64,000 nucleotides of DNA from Cladorrhinum sp. PSN259 (taxonomy: Eukaryota > Ascomycota > Sordariomycetes > Sordariales > Podosporaceae). Where the stretch lies: the NCBI GenBank assembly GCA_033725935.1, contig MU867093.1:367685-431684 (forward strand). Reading direction: 5' to 3'. Both the position numbers and the translations under genes were made by a program. Positions 42,489 to 54,574 of the stretch are shown here, piece after piece; within the stretch, counting starts at the first letter, position 1; each line of letters begins with the position of its first letter. Under the pieces are notes generated by a model, which was not told the origin of the DNA, did no database searches, and worked only from the letters and a program-made list of their open reading frames with translations.

Positions 42489-43304
42489 TTAATGCCTCGC
42501 CGTAGTAGCCCTCTTAGCCATCTGTTCCATGATAAACCCACCGAGCATATCACCAACCACTTGAATGGGCTCCCTCTTCCTGCTCTTGTCTCTCGGGGCG
42601 CGATCATAATCTCCGCCCCTGTTCCTGTCTCTTCCTCCTCCTCTATCCCTCCTGTCGTAGTCTCTGTCCCTGCTTCTGTTATCCCTTCCCCGGTCGTAGT
42701 CCCTGTCTCTGCTCCTGTCTCTACCCCCCCTCCTGTCGTAATCCCTGTCGCGACTTTTATCTCTGTGATCCCTAACCTTCTCCTTGGCCCTGTTAGCCAT
42801 CACGTCCGCCGCGGCAGCGCCGATGGCAGCGGTAGCCACCCTCGCGCCCTTGGGTCCAACCCATGCTCCCGACTTTTTGCGCTGCGCGAGAGCGGCCACG
42901 CCGCCCGCTTGGATGGCCGCTTTGGCTGCTTTTTGCCAGTGCGGGGAGAGGTGCTGGAGCTGGGCGATGCCTTGCTTTGCGAACGCCTTGGCAGAGGTGG
43001 ATTTGGAGCGGGTCAAGGGGGGTCGTTGTTGCGTGTTGTTGGCATTATTGTCGGTGGGATGGTGGTAGTAAGGGATTGGAGAAGGGGAGCGGCCGCGGCC
43101 TCTGGTGTGTTGATTGTAAGGAGATGGGGAAGGGGAGCGACGATGCTGATGACGACCGGATGCTCGGCCGTTGTTGTAGTAGTCGTTTGCTTCTCCTCGC
43201 TCGTGGTGAGGGGATGGGGTTGAGGAGGTGTGGTAGCCGTCGTCCCAGTTGTTGATGCGACGGTGGGGGTCTTCCTCCCTGGTGGGAAAGTCACGTCTTG
43301 GCAT
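42489..43304 (-). CDS. Arg/Asp-rich low-complexity protein
   Basis: Intronless, 271 residues. The N-terminal ~100 residues are polar and His/Asn/Arg-rich with SPSP motifs (HRRSPSPSPYNQ, RGRSPSPIPYY). A central Ala-rich segment (about 110-175, including QKAAKAAIQAGGVAALAQRKK and ARVATAAIGAAAADVMANRAKEK) could be helical or glycine-zipper-like. Then comes an RD/DR-repeat block (about 180-235, RSRDRDYDRGRDN) and a short conserved-looking C-terminal helix (PIQVVGDMLGGFIMEQMAKRA). RS/RD blocks are common in RNA-processing proteins, but no RNA-binding domain is seen. It resembles fungal proteins of the DUF3824 kind in general style only. The 3' ends of this gene and the FAR1-ankyrin gene face each other at 235 bp. 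Confidence 0.62.
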   Translation of the reverse strand: MPRRDFPTREEDPHRRINNWDDGYHTSSTPSPHHERGEANDYYNNGRASGRHQHRRSPSPSPYNQHTRGRGRSPSPIPYYHHPTDNNANNTQQRPPLTRSKSTSAKAFAKQGIAQLQHLSPHWQKAAKAAIQAGGVAALAQRKKSGAWVGPKGARVATAAIGAAAADVMANRAKEKVRDHRDKSRDRDYDRRGGRDRSRDRDYDRGRDNRSRDRDYDRRDRGGGRDRNRGGDYDRAPRDKSRKREPIQVVGDMLGGFIMEQMAKRATTARH

Positions 43305-44611
43305 TGTCGATGCTTTTTTTGAGAAAAAAAGCTATGTGACTCTGTGTGATAGTGTGGTTTGGGGTTGTAGTTTGGGGGGGTTGGTGATGAAAGGAAGAGA
43401 AGTTGGGTTCAGGGATTGGAGAAGGGAGGCAAATAAGTATTAAAACTGGGAATGGGAATGCCTTCAAAGTGTGTGTGATGAGGGAACCAGTTGCAGGGAA
43501 GGTTACGTCAAGCTACTTGTACACCAATGCAAGCACAGCACAGCACCTGCACCTGATGTGGGATGATGGTGGAATGGCGTGTCAGATGCAGTGTGGCAGG
43601 GCTGGGAAATGTCAAATTGGACCTTTTAGTTTGTCAACCAAGCCAAAAAGTGTCCAAACAGGCAAAATCTGGAAGGGGAAACGGAGTCCCCAGAAGGCAG
43701 TCATTGCCTCAGTCAATGACCCACGCATCCTCGGCAGTCGAATCGGCGCTGCCGAGCGGTCGCTCTTCTGCATCTGCTTGCAATGGACCTATCGGGGTTT
43801 GGAAACGATGCGGACTTGGGCAAATGGGAAGCCTGTTGAAGGCCTCCGTTCTCCATAAAAATTGGGCTGTATGAAAATCGCCCTTTCTGGCAGATGATCA
43901 GCCACAAATCTGTGGGTCACAATGATGGGATTTGTGGACTGATGGGCAATAGTTTTCGGGTTGTCGAACTGCAGTTGGCTCCCGTTGAAATTCCAGCTGA
44001 TCATGGGCAAATCCGACGTCAAGCGATCGCCACCGTAGGAGCCGGAAGAGGCCGCTAAATCCTGCCAAGACTCCCCACGTCTGGTGCGTCATAAGGGTCC
44101 TTTGAGCGCGGGAGGCAGCCACTCACCAGCTGCTCAGATGTGCATGAGGGTCATGGTGCAACTTTATCGAATCGAGGTTCGTCCACATCAATCTTTGAGA
44201 TTTTGAACACCACGGCTTTATGAAAAACTTTATCATTAGCTATGATCTGGAGAGAAGGATTACTCCGGGTTAGCGATAATACGGTCAATTCACTCGAATA
44301 CAAAGTTGCAGCTAGCTGGCAAATAACCTAAATCCATAGCCCGGACACTTTCCCAAACACTAACCCTGGCAGTAGTTCTTTGTAGCTTTAAGCCTACCCC
44401 TAATACTCACCCTTCTATAACATTTCTTGGCAGTTGGTGGCACACATTCCATGGTGACAGATCTCATGGTAGGCTTGACTTGTTGCCAGATCTCGTAAAC
44501 ATGAATCGTTTTTTTCTACTCTTGAGCTCATTGGCTTATTGCAATACTCCTGGTCCGAGAACCATACTTGCAAATACTTGCAAATACTCGTTGTAGGCTC
44601 ATCTCTTTACC
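43305..44611. other. Divergent intergenic region, no gene seen
   Basis: About 1.3 kb between the Arg/Asp-rich gene and the metallophosphoesterase gene. Frames up to 150 codons at 43.4-43.9 kb show no domain. No repeat noticed. Confidence 0.4.
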
Positions 44612-45553
44612 ATGTTTGGACAAAACTCTCGCAGCAGCGGCCTCGACACGCTTTTCAACCGCGCAACGCCCTCTCTCTTCCAACAATTTTGGCAATCTCC
44701 AACACTCTTCCTCGCGCACAAACTCTACGCGTTCCACTCCTCTCGAACAATCCTTGCAGCCCTTCCACCATCACAACCCCTAGTTTCTGTTGTATGCATC
44801 TCGGATACACATAACCATCGACCGGCCTTTATCCCAGAGGGAGACATCCTAATTCACGCCGGCGACCTAACCTTGTCCGGGACCTTCTCAGAACTCCAAG
44901 ATGCCTTGGACTGGATGAACATACTGCCGCACCCTCACAAAATCGTCATAGCAGGGAACCATGATATCCTCCTCGATGCGTTGCGCGATACTTCACCTAA
45001 AGACGCAGAACAGCGCGCCAACTTGAACTGGGGAAGTATCATGTACCTACAAGACAGCTCAACAACCATCATTACGAAGGACGACGGTAGGCGGATCAAG
45101 ATTTATGGATCACCACGGACGCCGAGAAGCGGGAATTGGGCGTTTGATTATTTGAGGAGCCAAGATATTTGGGCGAACAAGGTTCCGGAAGACGTGGATA
45201 TTCTGGTAACTCACGGTCCACCGAGGGGGCATTTAGATTCGTTTCAGGGAATAACTAGAGGTTTAGGGTGTGTCAGTTTGTTGAAAGAGGTGTGGAGGAT
45301 TAAGCCGAGGTTGCACGTTTTTGGGCATATACATGCCGGTCGTGGGACCGAGGTTGTGTCCTATGATGGAGTGCAAGAGGGTTTTGAGGAGTGTTTTAGT
45401 GCCGGATCAGGATTGATGAAGGTAGTCTGGGGCGTATTACGGGGTCTTTTGACGCTGAGAAAGGTTGAAGGGAAGACAATGTTTGTGAATGCTGCTGTTG
45501 TTGGTGGGATAAGAGATGAGCTGCGCAGAGACCCTATCAGGGTTATGATTTGA
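44612..45553 (+). CDS. Calcineurin-like metallophosphoesterase
   Basis: Intronless, 313 residues. After a ~60-residue N-terminal part, the five metal-site motifs of the metallophosphoesterase fold appear in order: CISDTHNH, IHAGDLTLSG, VIAGNHDIL, LVTHGPPRGHLD and HVFGHIHAGRG. These ligate a two-metal centre that hydrolyses phosphate esters. The order and the THGPP block match the UPF0046/MPPED-like fungal subgroup, whose substrates are poorly known. No signal peptide; probably soluble. The hydrophobic segment VVWGVLRGLLTL near the C-terminus is too short and polar-flanked to call a TM helix. Start ATG at 44612. Confidence 0.85.
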   Translation: MFGQNSRSSGLDTLFNRATPSLFQQFWQSPTLFLAHKLYAFHSSRTILAALPPSQPLVSVVCISDTHNHRPAFIPEGDILIHAGDLTLSGTFSELQDALDWMNILPHPHKIVIAGNHDILLDALRDTSPKDAEQRANLNWGSIMYLQDSSTTIITKDDGRRIKIYGSPRTPRSGNWAFDYLRSQDIWANKVPEDVDILVTHGPPRGHLDSFQGITRGLGCVSLLKEVWRIKPRLHVFGHIHAGRGTEVVSYDGVQEGFEECFSAGSGLMKVVWGVLRGLLTLRKVEGKTMFVNAAVVGGIRDELRRDPIRVMI

Positions 45554-45943
45554 CTAATACGACGAGACAATCAGGTGGCGGTTGTACCTACAAAGGAGCA
45601 TCTCGTAATGTGACAGCGATGGTGAGGTCATTACTGGGTACTCACAGATGAGCTTTTTGGCACACAAGAACCAATTTGGCCGGAAGGAACCTGACTTTAG
45701 ACGGACACATTCCCTGTACCTCCCTAGTTCGCATCTCTTCAACCAGCGAAACCCGTAAGTGCTTATACGTATGTAGTCTATGTAATATATTTGTCAGGCT
45801 TTGAGGCATTGTGTATCTGAGATAGACTATAGTCGGTGGTTTATTCTAAAGAATATTAAAATAATATGTTCGCTCAAGCCTTCATTGAACATCGACTGAA
45901 AGGCATACAAAGGTCTAATGTAACCAGCCTGGATATCCACAAC
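45554..45943. other. Convergent intergenic region, no gene seen
   Basis: 390 bp between the 3' ends of the metallophosphoesterase and CorA-like genes; AT-rich at 45770-45870. Nothing recognised. Confidence 0.4.
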
Positions 45944-48201
45944 TCACTTCCTCCCGTCACCGGACATTGACTGCATTTCGATACCGGACCGTTCGGAATC
46001 TTTATCCTGTGACAGGGGCGGTGGATTTGGCTTCCCTCTTTCTTCGTCCCCAGATGCCACTTTGTGTCCACCAGTCCCGGGCAAGATCGATCTCCAACCC
46101 CGATTTCTGATATTGGTCGTGCCATCGGAGTTCAAATTATCCCCATCTCCATCCTCCCCCTGAGTCAGTATACCACCTTCCTCCGAAACTCTGACCCTGC
46201 CCTGGTCCTCACTGCTGGACCTACCTTGGTCCCGACTGCTGCTGCCTTGCGTTCCAGTTCCCTGGCTTCCGGCTCCCGACATCTTGGAATCAGTGGAGTT
46301 TTTCCGAGCCGCAGGCGTGTCCTCATGGTTTTCTGCATCACCCGAGGGAGCTCTTCTACCCCTCACTTTACCCTCGTGGGTTTCTTCTTCCTCGTCCAAA
46401 TCAGGCACTAAAATAGGCCACCACCGACGCCAGTGCCAAAATGGAAATTCTGTGGGAGATCGCCAGAAGTAAAAGAACCACCTCCATTGACCGAGCACAG
46501 GAAGCCACCACCACGTCCCCGAGAAGAATGGAGGTTGTAATTCCAGGGTATACCAAAAGTGAAATCTCAGTGTGGCGTATGTGAAAAAGGCACTCACGAA
46601 AAGGTAAATCGTGAAGTATCCGGAAGCAATATCGTCTCGGGATTTCCCGTTCCCGCCATTGCTATTACCAGATGGTGAAGTCCCGTTTGTATGAGGAGGA
46701 GAATATCTGAAGGCCATGTCCCACCACCGGTTCTGAAACTGGAAAGCGGGCATGGCAAAAATGGTCTTGGTCAAAGTCAGCAGGCGATTGGTGAGATGAG
46801 ATTCTCAGCGGGAGTCAGGGTTCATACCGCAATGGAGGTCATGGGAAGGTAGAGCATTGCTAAAAAGGCAATGACAGTGGCCTGAAGTCCTGCCTTTATG
46901 GTGTTTTGGCGCGATGTTTCGCCCATGAACTGCAATTTCAAATAGTCAGGAAAGTGATCACCGCTTTGGGACAAAAGTTTTTTTTGGTCTTACCAGTCCT
47001 CCGGTGTATATCAAATCCTCTGCCACGATCTTACAGAGAGACATCAGACCCTCCAGCTCAATGCAGATATCCTCGAAGCGACACTCGAACCGGCTGGTGG
47101 CTTCTTTAAACAATTCCTGCTTCTTGGCTTCGCTCTTGTCTCCAATATGCTTGGTAATTTTCTCAATTTGTCTTTTGGTGTCGCGAATCACCTCCTCAGC
47201 CTCCTTGGCCTGTGCTATTGCTTCCCTGAAATCACAGCTCGCCTGCCATGTGAGCACAGCCGCCCTACTTACCTGCCCTTTTTCCATGTTCAGACTAGTC
47301 ATGAGTTTATCGCGAGCGCCATGCACACCCTTGACTAGCCTCTCCATCCGATCCCGTTGCAGCTCGGCATAAACTCCGAGCATGAGCAAGGGATGATTGC
47401 TCACTTCTGGCGACGCTTTCAGGATACGATAAATGAGGTTCTTCTGGTCATTGTCGCAGTTGAAAATCACAGCTAGCGAGAGCTGTGCCTTGGTGAAATA
47501 GGTTGAGGATAAAGAAACATTGTAGAGTTTATCGGTAGAGGTTATGACCGCAGTGAACATTTCCAATGTTTCAAGTTCCTCGGGGTCCCTGTCCACCCCT
47601 CTCCTTATCATGAAACCAGAGTAAGTCTTGTTATCCTCCATGGCCTTTCGTATGGCTCGGCCGAGGGAAAAAGATTTGGCAATTCTTCTCCACCGGTCTT
47701 CAGACAAGGGCAGGTACGTATGTGGATTGGGGATCCCCATCATCTGGGCCTCGACGGGGCTTGTCAACCTAACGAACCTGTTACCGTTAGTTCCTTGATA
47801 AAAGGAGGCTCAAATCCTTACAAAATCCGAAACCGTGTGGTCTGGGTACTTTGCTATTGAATACACTATCCTGTTGTCGTTCGGCATCTTTCAATCAGTA
47901 AACTGAATAGTGATTTGGCTCGGATTAGAGTATTCCAGCTCAGAATTACATGTAGTCGAGGCAGCACATACCTTTAGCCACTGGGTCCACTCCTCATCTG
48001 TTTCCACATCATTCCAGATCAGCTCATTTTGATGCTGGTTCAGGTCAGTTGATTTGTCTCGGCAGCATTTGGACAGCGACGTACAAAGTCACCCAGCGCC
48101 AAGCATGGGTCGGTGTCATCCAGTAACTCAAAGTCATACTGAAAGAAGTCCTTGATGTCATCGTCTGTAAGGAAGGGCTCGCTAACGGCTGGCCAATCCA
48201 T
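45944..48201 (-). CDS. CorA-like two-TM membrane protein
   Basis: Six exons (48201-48085, 48034-47972, 47887-47850, 47777-46994, 46929-46828, 46765-45944) give 641 residues. A long cytosolic helical region (MERLVKGVHGARDKL... EAEEVIRDTKRQIEKITKHIGDKSEAKKQEL) leads to two close TM helices: TM1 across exons 5-6 (GLQATVIAFLAMLYLPMTSIATIFAM) and TM2 (GYFTIYLFVSAFFTYATLRF). The TM1 end (SIATIFAMPAFQF) replaces the GMN loop of true CorA magnesium channels, so ion transport is uncertain. The tail is polar and Gly/Ser/Asp-rich. The donor of intron 3 is ambiguous: the strong GTAAGG at 47821 shifts the frame, whereas the weaker GTACCC at 47849 keeps it and was used. CorA-like proteins of this type often accompany ankyrin and NLR genes in fungi. 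Confidence 0.7.
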
Positions 48202-50072
48202 GGTGAAGACCAGGGCGAAAGAAGGGCAGGGACGGTGAGACAAGGTCAGCTCATCTTGAACGATGTCGGCCAAAACCAGCTGGCACGGCAATCTCATCAG
48301 AATTTATACGAAACCGCTGCGTTTCCTCAGTCCATTCCCCAAAAGGGTAACCCTGGGCTATTAAAGCGTTTCTTTCTGGCCGGCGCGTGTTTCCATTTAC
48401 TGCAGGTGTGAGTGGGCCTGTGCTGCAGTGTCACCCGGATGGCCCAATAGTTTTGAGGCTCGAATCAGGGGTCCGCATGATGTTGGTGGTGAAATGCCAG
48501 AAGACGCGGGCCAAGAGCCAATCGCGGCTGCGGTTCCTCCAGCCTCGTGCATGTCGGCTCCCGCAGAGACATCCGACTGGAAATCATCCCCCCGGCACAG
48601 CGCCGGGATTGCACTGCAGAGGTTCTAGATTGAGGTGCCATAACTTTGCTGGCGGACTTTGACGGTGGCCGTGTGGGACGCACATTTGCTGTAGACCACA
48701 CTGTGGCAGATGCATTCATTAAATATCCATAATGACACCAAGGGCAGACTGAATGCCAACAAATATCAATGCCGTTGAGAATGCAAGACACTGACGTGTT
48801 TAGGCGGGTTTGGTGTTGGTGAAAGAAGTCAAGTCCCAACTGTCAAACAGTCTGGTTTAAAAAGGTCCTGTCGCCAGGCAGCCCGTTTCTCTGGCCAAGG
48901 CGGCTCAACGTCTCCCGCCTCTGAGGCAGGGTTGCTTCCACGCCACACATGTACGCCGAAAGCCTCAGAGGCAGCCCCCCACCAAGAAAAAAAAAAACAA
49001 GAACTTCCACACAAACACCTCACCGCGCCATGTTTGCTACCCATCGATCGTTTTCACCTCAAAAAGCCACCGCGCGGCGTATTTCTTGATCAAAGCCATT
49101 GATATCTAAATCCCGAAATCAATGTAAGGACCGTTTCGTCGCATTTTCCCGAAGCCGAACCATCCTGCCATGCCCTCCGCCGTTGCCCCCGAGAATTGGA
49201 AGGGTAGACGATAGAATCGTACATCTTGGTTATAGTTTGCTAGGTTTTCTCAGGTCGAACTAATTACATGTATAAAGAGACAACTTGAACAAAGCTAGCA
49301 ATTATCCGTAGTCAAGATCCGTATGGACATCTAATAAATTTAAGACGGTACCTACCATTTTCGGGCCCCGCCCAGCGACCTCCACTGCAGTGTAAAGAGC
49401 CCATCCTGGGTCTCCCTATTTTGATGAGTTGGCTGGCCAGTCGGTAAACACGGGATACTAAACTGGCGTAAAAGTTGTGTCCTGGTAAATAGTAATTTCT
49501 AATAGAAGAGGATACAACACGGGTTAGGCTTGTATTTGTCTGGAATCTGGGGGTGATAGCAAGGGCCGGTGAAAGTGTTGTGATAAAAGATGGCCGTCTG
49601 ATTCCTTTATTCGACGGGGCATCATGGCCCGAGGCTTCACGGAAGCACACCGCCTAGACTACATCATTCCTAAATGTTCAGGTTAGGCGTCACTGCCAAG
49701 GTTCAGACTATAGAGGAGTAGCAGTATAGTATGTGGGAATCACTATGATGTGACTTGAGTCCCGGAAGTACTGGCCACACAGGTACGAGACGTTTGGTGT
49801 CCAGTCATCTCGTGTCAGAAAGCATCAAACTCGAGGGGGATAGTAGCTCCATATGGATGTGCTTGCTAGAACCAGAATCCAGTGAGAACCAGAATCCAGT
49901 GGCAACCTTCAAGTCAAGACCCCTAGGCCAGATTTTAAGACCGATACAGTATGAAAGATAGGTATGTACAATGTATATCCACAGACTTTTGAGAGTCCCA
50001 TTGTTGCCTATCCCAAGCATCATCCGTTACTTCCAAAGAAACACCCATTTACCTGACATTATCCATCCTTTA
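48202..50072. other. Intergenic region, no gene seen
   Basis: About 1.9 kb between the CorA-like start and the 3' end of the NLR-like gene. It contains a GCCTCTGAGGC / GCCTCAGAGGC inverted pair at about 48918 and 48961 and a 17-bp tandem duplication (GAACCAGAATCCAGTG) at about 49869-49902. The longest frames (~110 codons) show no domain. Confidence 0.4.
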
Positions 50073-53000
50073 TTACAAATTCTTGGTTGCGAGTTGGACG
50101 GCTGAAACTATTTGCTTTCTCTCCAACTGCAATTTTTCTCGCTCTTCTGGGCTACTTGCCATGGATAGGTCGTTTGCTACTCGCCGCGCAAGCGAGCACA
50201 TTAACTCCGCCTCTTCGCCGCTGAGATTCAGGCGACCACTTTCAATGAGTAACGAGACCGCCTTGTAATCTCCTTGCCTGATAGCAATACTCAAAGGCGT
50301 TTCTCCGCGTTTATTCGAAACACATAAGTTCGTGTCTGAGGGGTGTTCGTCGATCAATAGTTGAATGACCTCATGAAAACCAGTTTTCATCACATAATGA
50401 ATCGGCAGATTGTGAGTTTTGTCTTCCATGGTGATAACATCGCGATTGTGCTTTATCAGGAGTCGAACCAAGCTCTCCCGACGCCCTGGTAAGAGACTGT
50501 CAATGTGTTGTTTTCTACCCATCAGAAGACGCAGGGGTGTTCTGCCCTTGGCGTCGGTAGCTGCCAAATCTTCTCTTTTCAGGAATTGAACTAGAAACTC
50601 CGCGAGATAGTAACGTCTGGAGCCGCATGCTTCGTGAAGAAGAGTGCTCCGCGACGTGTACATGTGGCTGTTGATCCGTTCTGAAAGTTTTGAACAGATG
50701 TCCTCGAAGTCTTTCGTTTGTCGCCAATTTGAAACCAGCTGCCCGGCATGATAGAGGCGCGGATATGCTCTTCTTGTAAGTCTGTGCAGCAATAATTTTT
50801 GTTGCTCAATGAGATTAGCTTTCTGGTTGGCGAACTGATCCTTGATATCCAGCGACCTCCTAATTATACCCCGTAGTATATTCCTCGGATTTCGGTCAAT
50901 GCGTCGCCCCCTCCAGGACTTCAGTAGCTCGTCGAGGATGCCAACATTGGCAGAACATAATGCATACGCAGCAACCGTTTGAACTTCCGTAGTCGCACCT
51001 CCACGCAGAGAACTTGGCTTACTCAAAATTAGTCGAACAATCTCGGCATCCTCAAGGATCGCTGCTTCTCCAAGCGCAGAGATGCCGCGACTGAAACTAT
51101 ATGGTTCAGCGCCTTGCTCAAGCAGATATTTGCAAATGTTGGCATGGCCATTCCTCACTGCTAGAACCAATGGTGTTAACGCCCCGTTCAATCCTTCTGT
51201 CATATCGACCCATTCTCCGGATGCGATGAAAGATTTCACTTGTTCGAGATTCCCTTTGATGGCAGCTGTGAATATCGTCTCGTCTTTGTTTCCTCTGGTA
51301 CTTGAGAAAAGATCGCCTGTGGTTGAACCAACGGGATGGAGGCGTCCGGTGTGGGCGTTGAGATCTCCCTGTGATGCGTATCCGGAAGTGTTCGCATAAC
51401 ACCCTTCAACTGAGCACTTAAAAGGCTTTTCATGCTCTATTATGTGCCGATCTCGATCTTTCTTGTTGGGAAATCCTTGTGTAAACTTGTGGCAATGTAT
51501 CCTTGGGCATTTGAATCTCTTGATGCCGTTCAGATCGGCGAATGCATTGCCATGGGATAACACTGTGTCACTGATTTCTTCTATCGCTTCTCGAATCAGG
51601 GCAATCCGTTCGCTCAAAATAGAATGCCGCCCGCCTTGTGAGATCAACGTATCAATATGATGATCTGGGTCAAGTCTCAGGCTTTCTGTAGCTGGCTGTT
51701 CCGCGACTGCCTCGATGTTTTGATCATGTGATATTGAGCCCTGGGTTTCAATTTCCCGGAGTTTTTGCGCTGATCGCTGCAACTCGTCTGTTAATTTATC
51801 GTCAAGAGCAATTTCAGCAGCTGTGGCCCATCTTGCGTGGTCTTCCCAGGACGTGACTGCGTAGTCCAAAAGGCCGTAGTACCCCGTCTGCGCCGAATGC
51901 TCAATGTTTTTTGACGTGTGTTGCGTACTAAACGGGGTTGAGGTGAGATACTGAGTGCAGAACAAGGCAGTTTCAGCATGCGCCATTGCAAGAGGAAACC
52001 TTCCCGAGCGTACTAAGTAGCTGCAGAGGATAGAGTTGACAATGTTAGTGGTCCAGTTCACATTTGTGTCGGAATGGGAAGTTGATCATAATTACCTGCG
52101 GGCAGTTTCATGGACCAGGCTAATAAAAGCCTCCGCTGCGGCATCTTTGTAGTAGGCGCATGGGCTCATTTCCACCAAAGATCCGCACAAGACTTTGCCG
52201 TTGTCCAAGCGCCGCCTTTCATAGTTGCAGACTCCTTTTTCGGGAGTAATGCAAAACTTGGACTGGATTTCCCTCCATCGCAAAGGCCTTGGGGAGCAGA
52301 CGAGCCAGCCAATAATAGCCTTGGCCGTTTGTCTTCGAGGTGGCGGTGGTCGATCAAGAATACGAACCACAACTCGTTCATACGCGTTCTCTAGTCCCTC
52401 GGGGAAGTTTTGACTCGACAGCTCTTCTTTTAGTTCTGCAATCGAGTCCTGAGAGAGTAGATTGTCCAAGACGACCTTTGCGTACAAGAACATTCCTAAC
52501 GGTCACGGTAGTTTTCTTAGCGTTGTTAATACGACAGACTCCTTGAAGCTCTTCACATACCTCCCGCATTTGTTGCTATTTGCTCAGCCATTGCAGACTC
52601 AAATGAAGCATCCAAAGAAAATCTGCTTGCGATCTTGGCGGCCTTGTGAGAAATGTAACACCGAACGTCAGTGAGATGAGACTCTGAGCCATCCAAATTG
52701 ATGGATGGGAAAGAGGACAGCTTGTGATCAATGTACCCATCTCTCTGAGCTGAGAACAAAACTCGAACAGGAGTGGTGCCGGTTAGACTAGAGAGTACAA
52801 CCTGTTCCAAAAACCAATCGATTAACTGTATCGCCTGCAGCTTGTCTGATGGATAAGCCCCTGGTTCATCGCACTGATCAAGTCCGTCCAGGACAATCCA
52901 ACATCTTCGTGGGAGGTTAATACAGTCTTTACTGATCTGCTTCAAGAACGGCTCTTGTACAACATCAGACTTACTGAGCGAGCTGCACTTTTCCTGCAAC

Positions 53001-54280
53001 GGCCCTAGTAAAGTGCTGTCTTGGTCGAGAAGTTGGGCTACAAGTGCTCGGAGAGTTGTGCCCATGGGTTTTACGGTCCCTTTTCCATCGCGATGGCTGA
53101 AGTAAAAATACGCGATGGTGCCGTCAAGTATCTCTCTTTTTGACTTGAGATAGTCAACCACTGTTGAAGTCAATGTTGTCTTGCCACAGCCAGGCATTCC
53201 GTTGACATAGAGCACGGCGCCATCCCGCTGATTTCCCGAAACCCAATTCTTGAACCTGGGGTCTTGGAGGATCCAAGACCCGGAATTGTCTTCCTGCCTT
53301 TGTGTTGAGGCACTGTGGTGGTCTGCTTGGTAGTCGGGAGGATCCAGCTTGGCAAAAATAGATCCTTTGTCCCTGAGCAATGCGTCCAGGAGGTCCGAGT
53401 GGAGTTTTGTTTGGCTCTCCTTTATTTTATCAAACGATTTTCTGAGAAGAGTATCTGTCTTCTGCAGCTTCTCAAGCGTTGCATGACGGGAATCCTGGAT
53501 TTCTTCGATAGCTGCAGCCAGCTTGCCCTCGGACAACAATGCCTTGCGGCCCCGGAGGCTTTTGAGAATCGGATCGAAGCGCTTCTTGATTTGTGGCCAA
53601 AGGCAATCCGCCAGTTTCTTCCAACCTTGCAATGTCAAAGTCAGTAATTGCGCTCTTCACAGGAAAAATACTTTGACTTACCTGGTCTAGTGAGTTCTTC
53701 TAGCGCCACCTGATGAAATCGAAGTATATCATCAAAATAGCCCTCGAGCACTTGTCTGGCTCCAGAATAGCTCCGGAATAGACGATCCAGCTGACGGATG
53801 CCTTCAACAAAAGCTCCGATATCCTCATAAGTATCCAGCAGAACCTCGAGAGTCTTGGTATGGGCCGACGCCATCTATAGTGGTGTTAGCAAATAGAATA
53901 GAGCCAGAGTCGAAGGATTCTCACCAATAGTACCAGTTTTATTGGACCCTGTCATTTGAAAGTTAGCAGAAAGAAGCCGTAATGGGTGACGAGAAGAGAG
54001 CAATCAAGCCGAGACTTGCCCAAACAAAAGCGACCACTTCATGGACATTGAGAAAGATGGTGACCAGTTCCTCAACTTGTTTCATTCCTTCAAGAAAGCC
54101 TTTGAGCCTCGCAAGGTTGCGTATTTTGGGGCCAATACGATCCTGGATGTCTCCAATCGTTGCTTTCACCTCCTCAATGTTGGTCATTCCGAAATCCCTT
54201 TTCTGATCATCTGAGAGCCGTGCACGGAATCTCTGCAGTGACTGCTGGAAGCTCTCGTTTGCGATACTGGTACTCGACAT
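50073..54280 (-). CDS. NLR-like NACHT protein with zinc finger and ankyrin repeats
   Basis: Six exons (54280-54020, 53948-53925, 53874-53682, 53625-52561, 52495-52096, 52020-50073) join in frame to give 1,296 residues. Order: a helical N-terminal region (about 1-290); a NACHT-type P-loop at 302-310 (GMPGCGKTT, K308) with Walker B at 401-413 (CWIVLDGLDQCDE); a helical post-NACHT region; a C2H2-like zinc segment at about 817-877 (FKCPRIHC...DRHIIEH, FKCSVEGC...LNAHTGRLH); then ankyrin repeats to about 1,240. Intron 1 is a GC-AG intron (GCAAGT donor) and exon 2 is only 24 nt, encoding GPIKLVLL; the joined sequence VAFVWGPIKLVLL is characteristic of fungal NACHT proteins. Such proteins act as intracellular receptors or in incompatibility; the ligand is unknown. 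It is head-to-head with an SNF2-type gene 294 bp away. Confidence 0.87.
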
Positions 54281-54574
54281 GATGAAGTGGGGTGTTGAAA
54301 CAAAGGTGGATTGGTGACAGACTTTGAGGGTGAATGCGTAAAATCGCGGGGGTAACAAACCCCTCATTCAATTTGTTTTTGTTGTGCCATCTCCTTCCAA
54401 TTGGATTGGTGCAGCTGTGCCTCAATGCCAAGCCGTTCCAGCCTCCCCGACTGGGACGGTCATGGCGTTAAATGTCCTTTTTCTTTTTTTTTTTACCGTT
54501 AAAAGACAGAACGTTCACTCATTTAGCCACAGGCAAATTACGGCTGGAACAACGCGCAGTGGCCCAGTATCGCC
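54281..54574. promoter_or_regulatory. Shared promoter of NLR-like and SNF2-like genes
   Basis: Only 294 bp separate the two outward-facing starts, so both promoters are here. It includes a T-rich tract (TTTTTCTTTTTTTTTTTACC at about 54478-54497). Confidence 0.5.
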
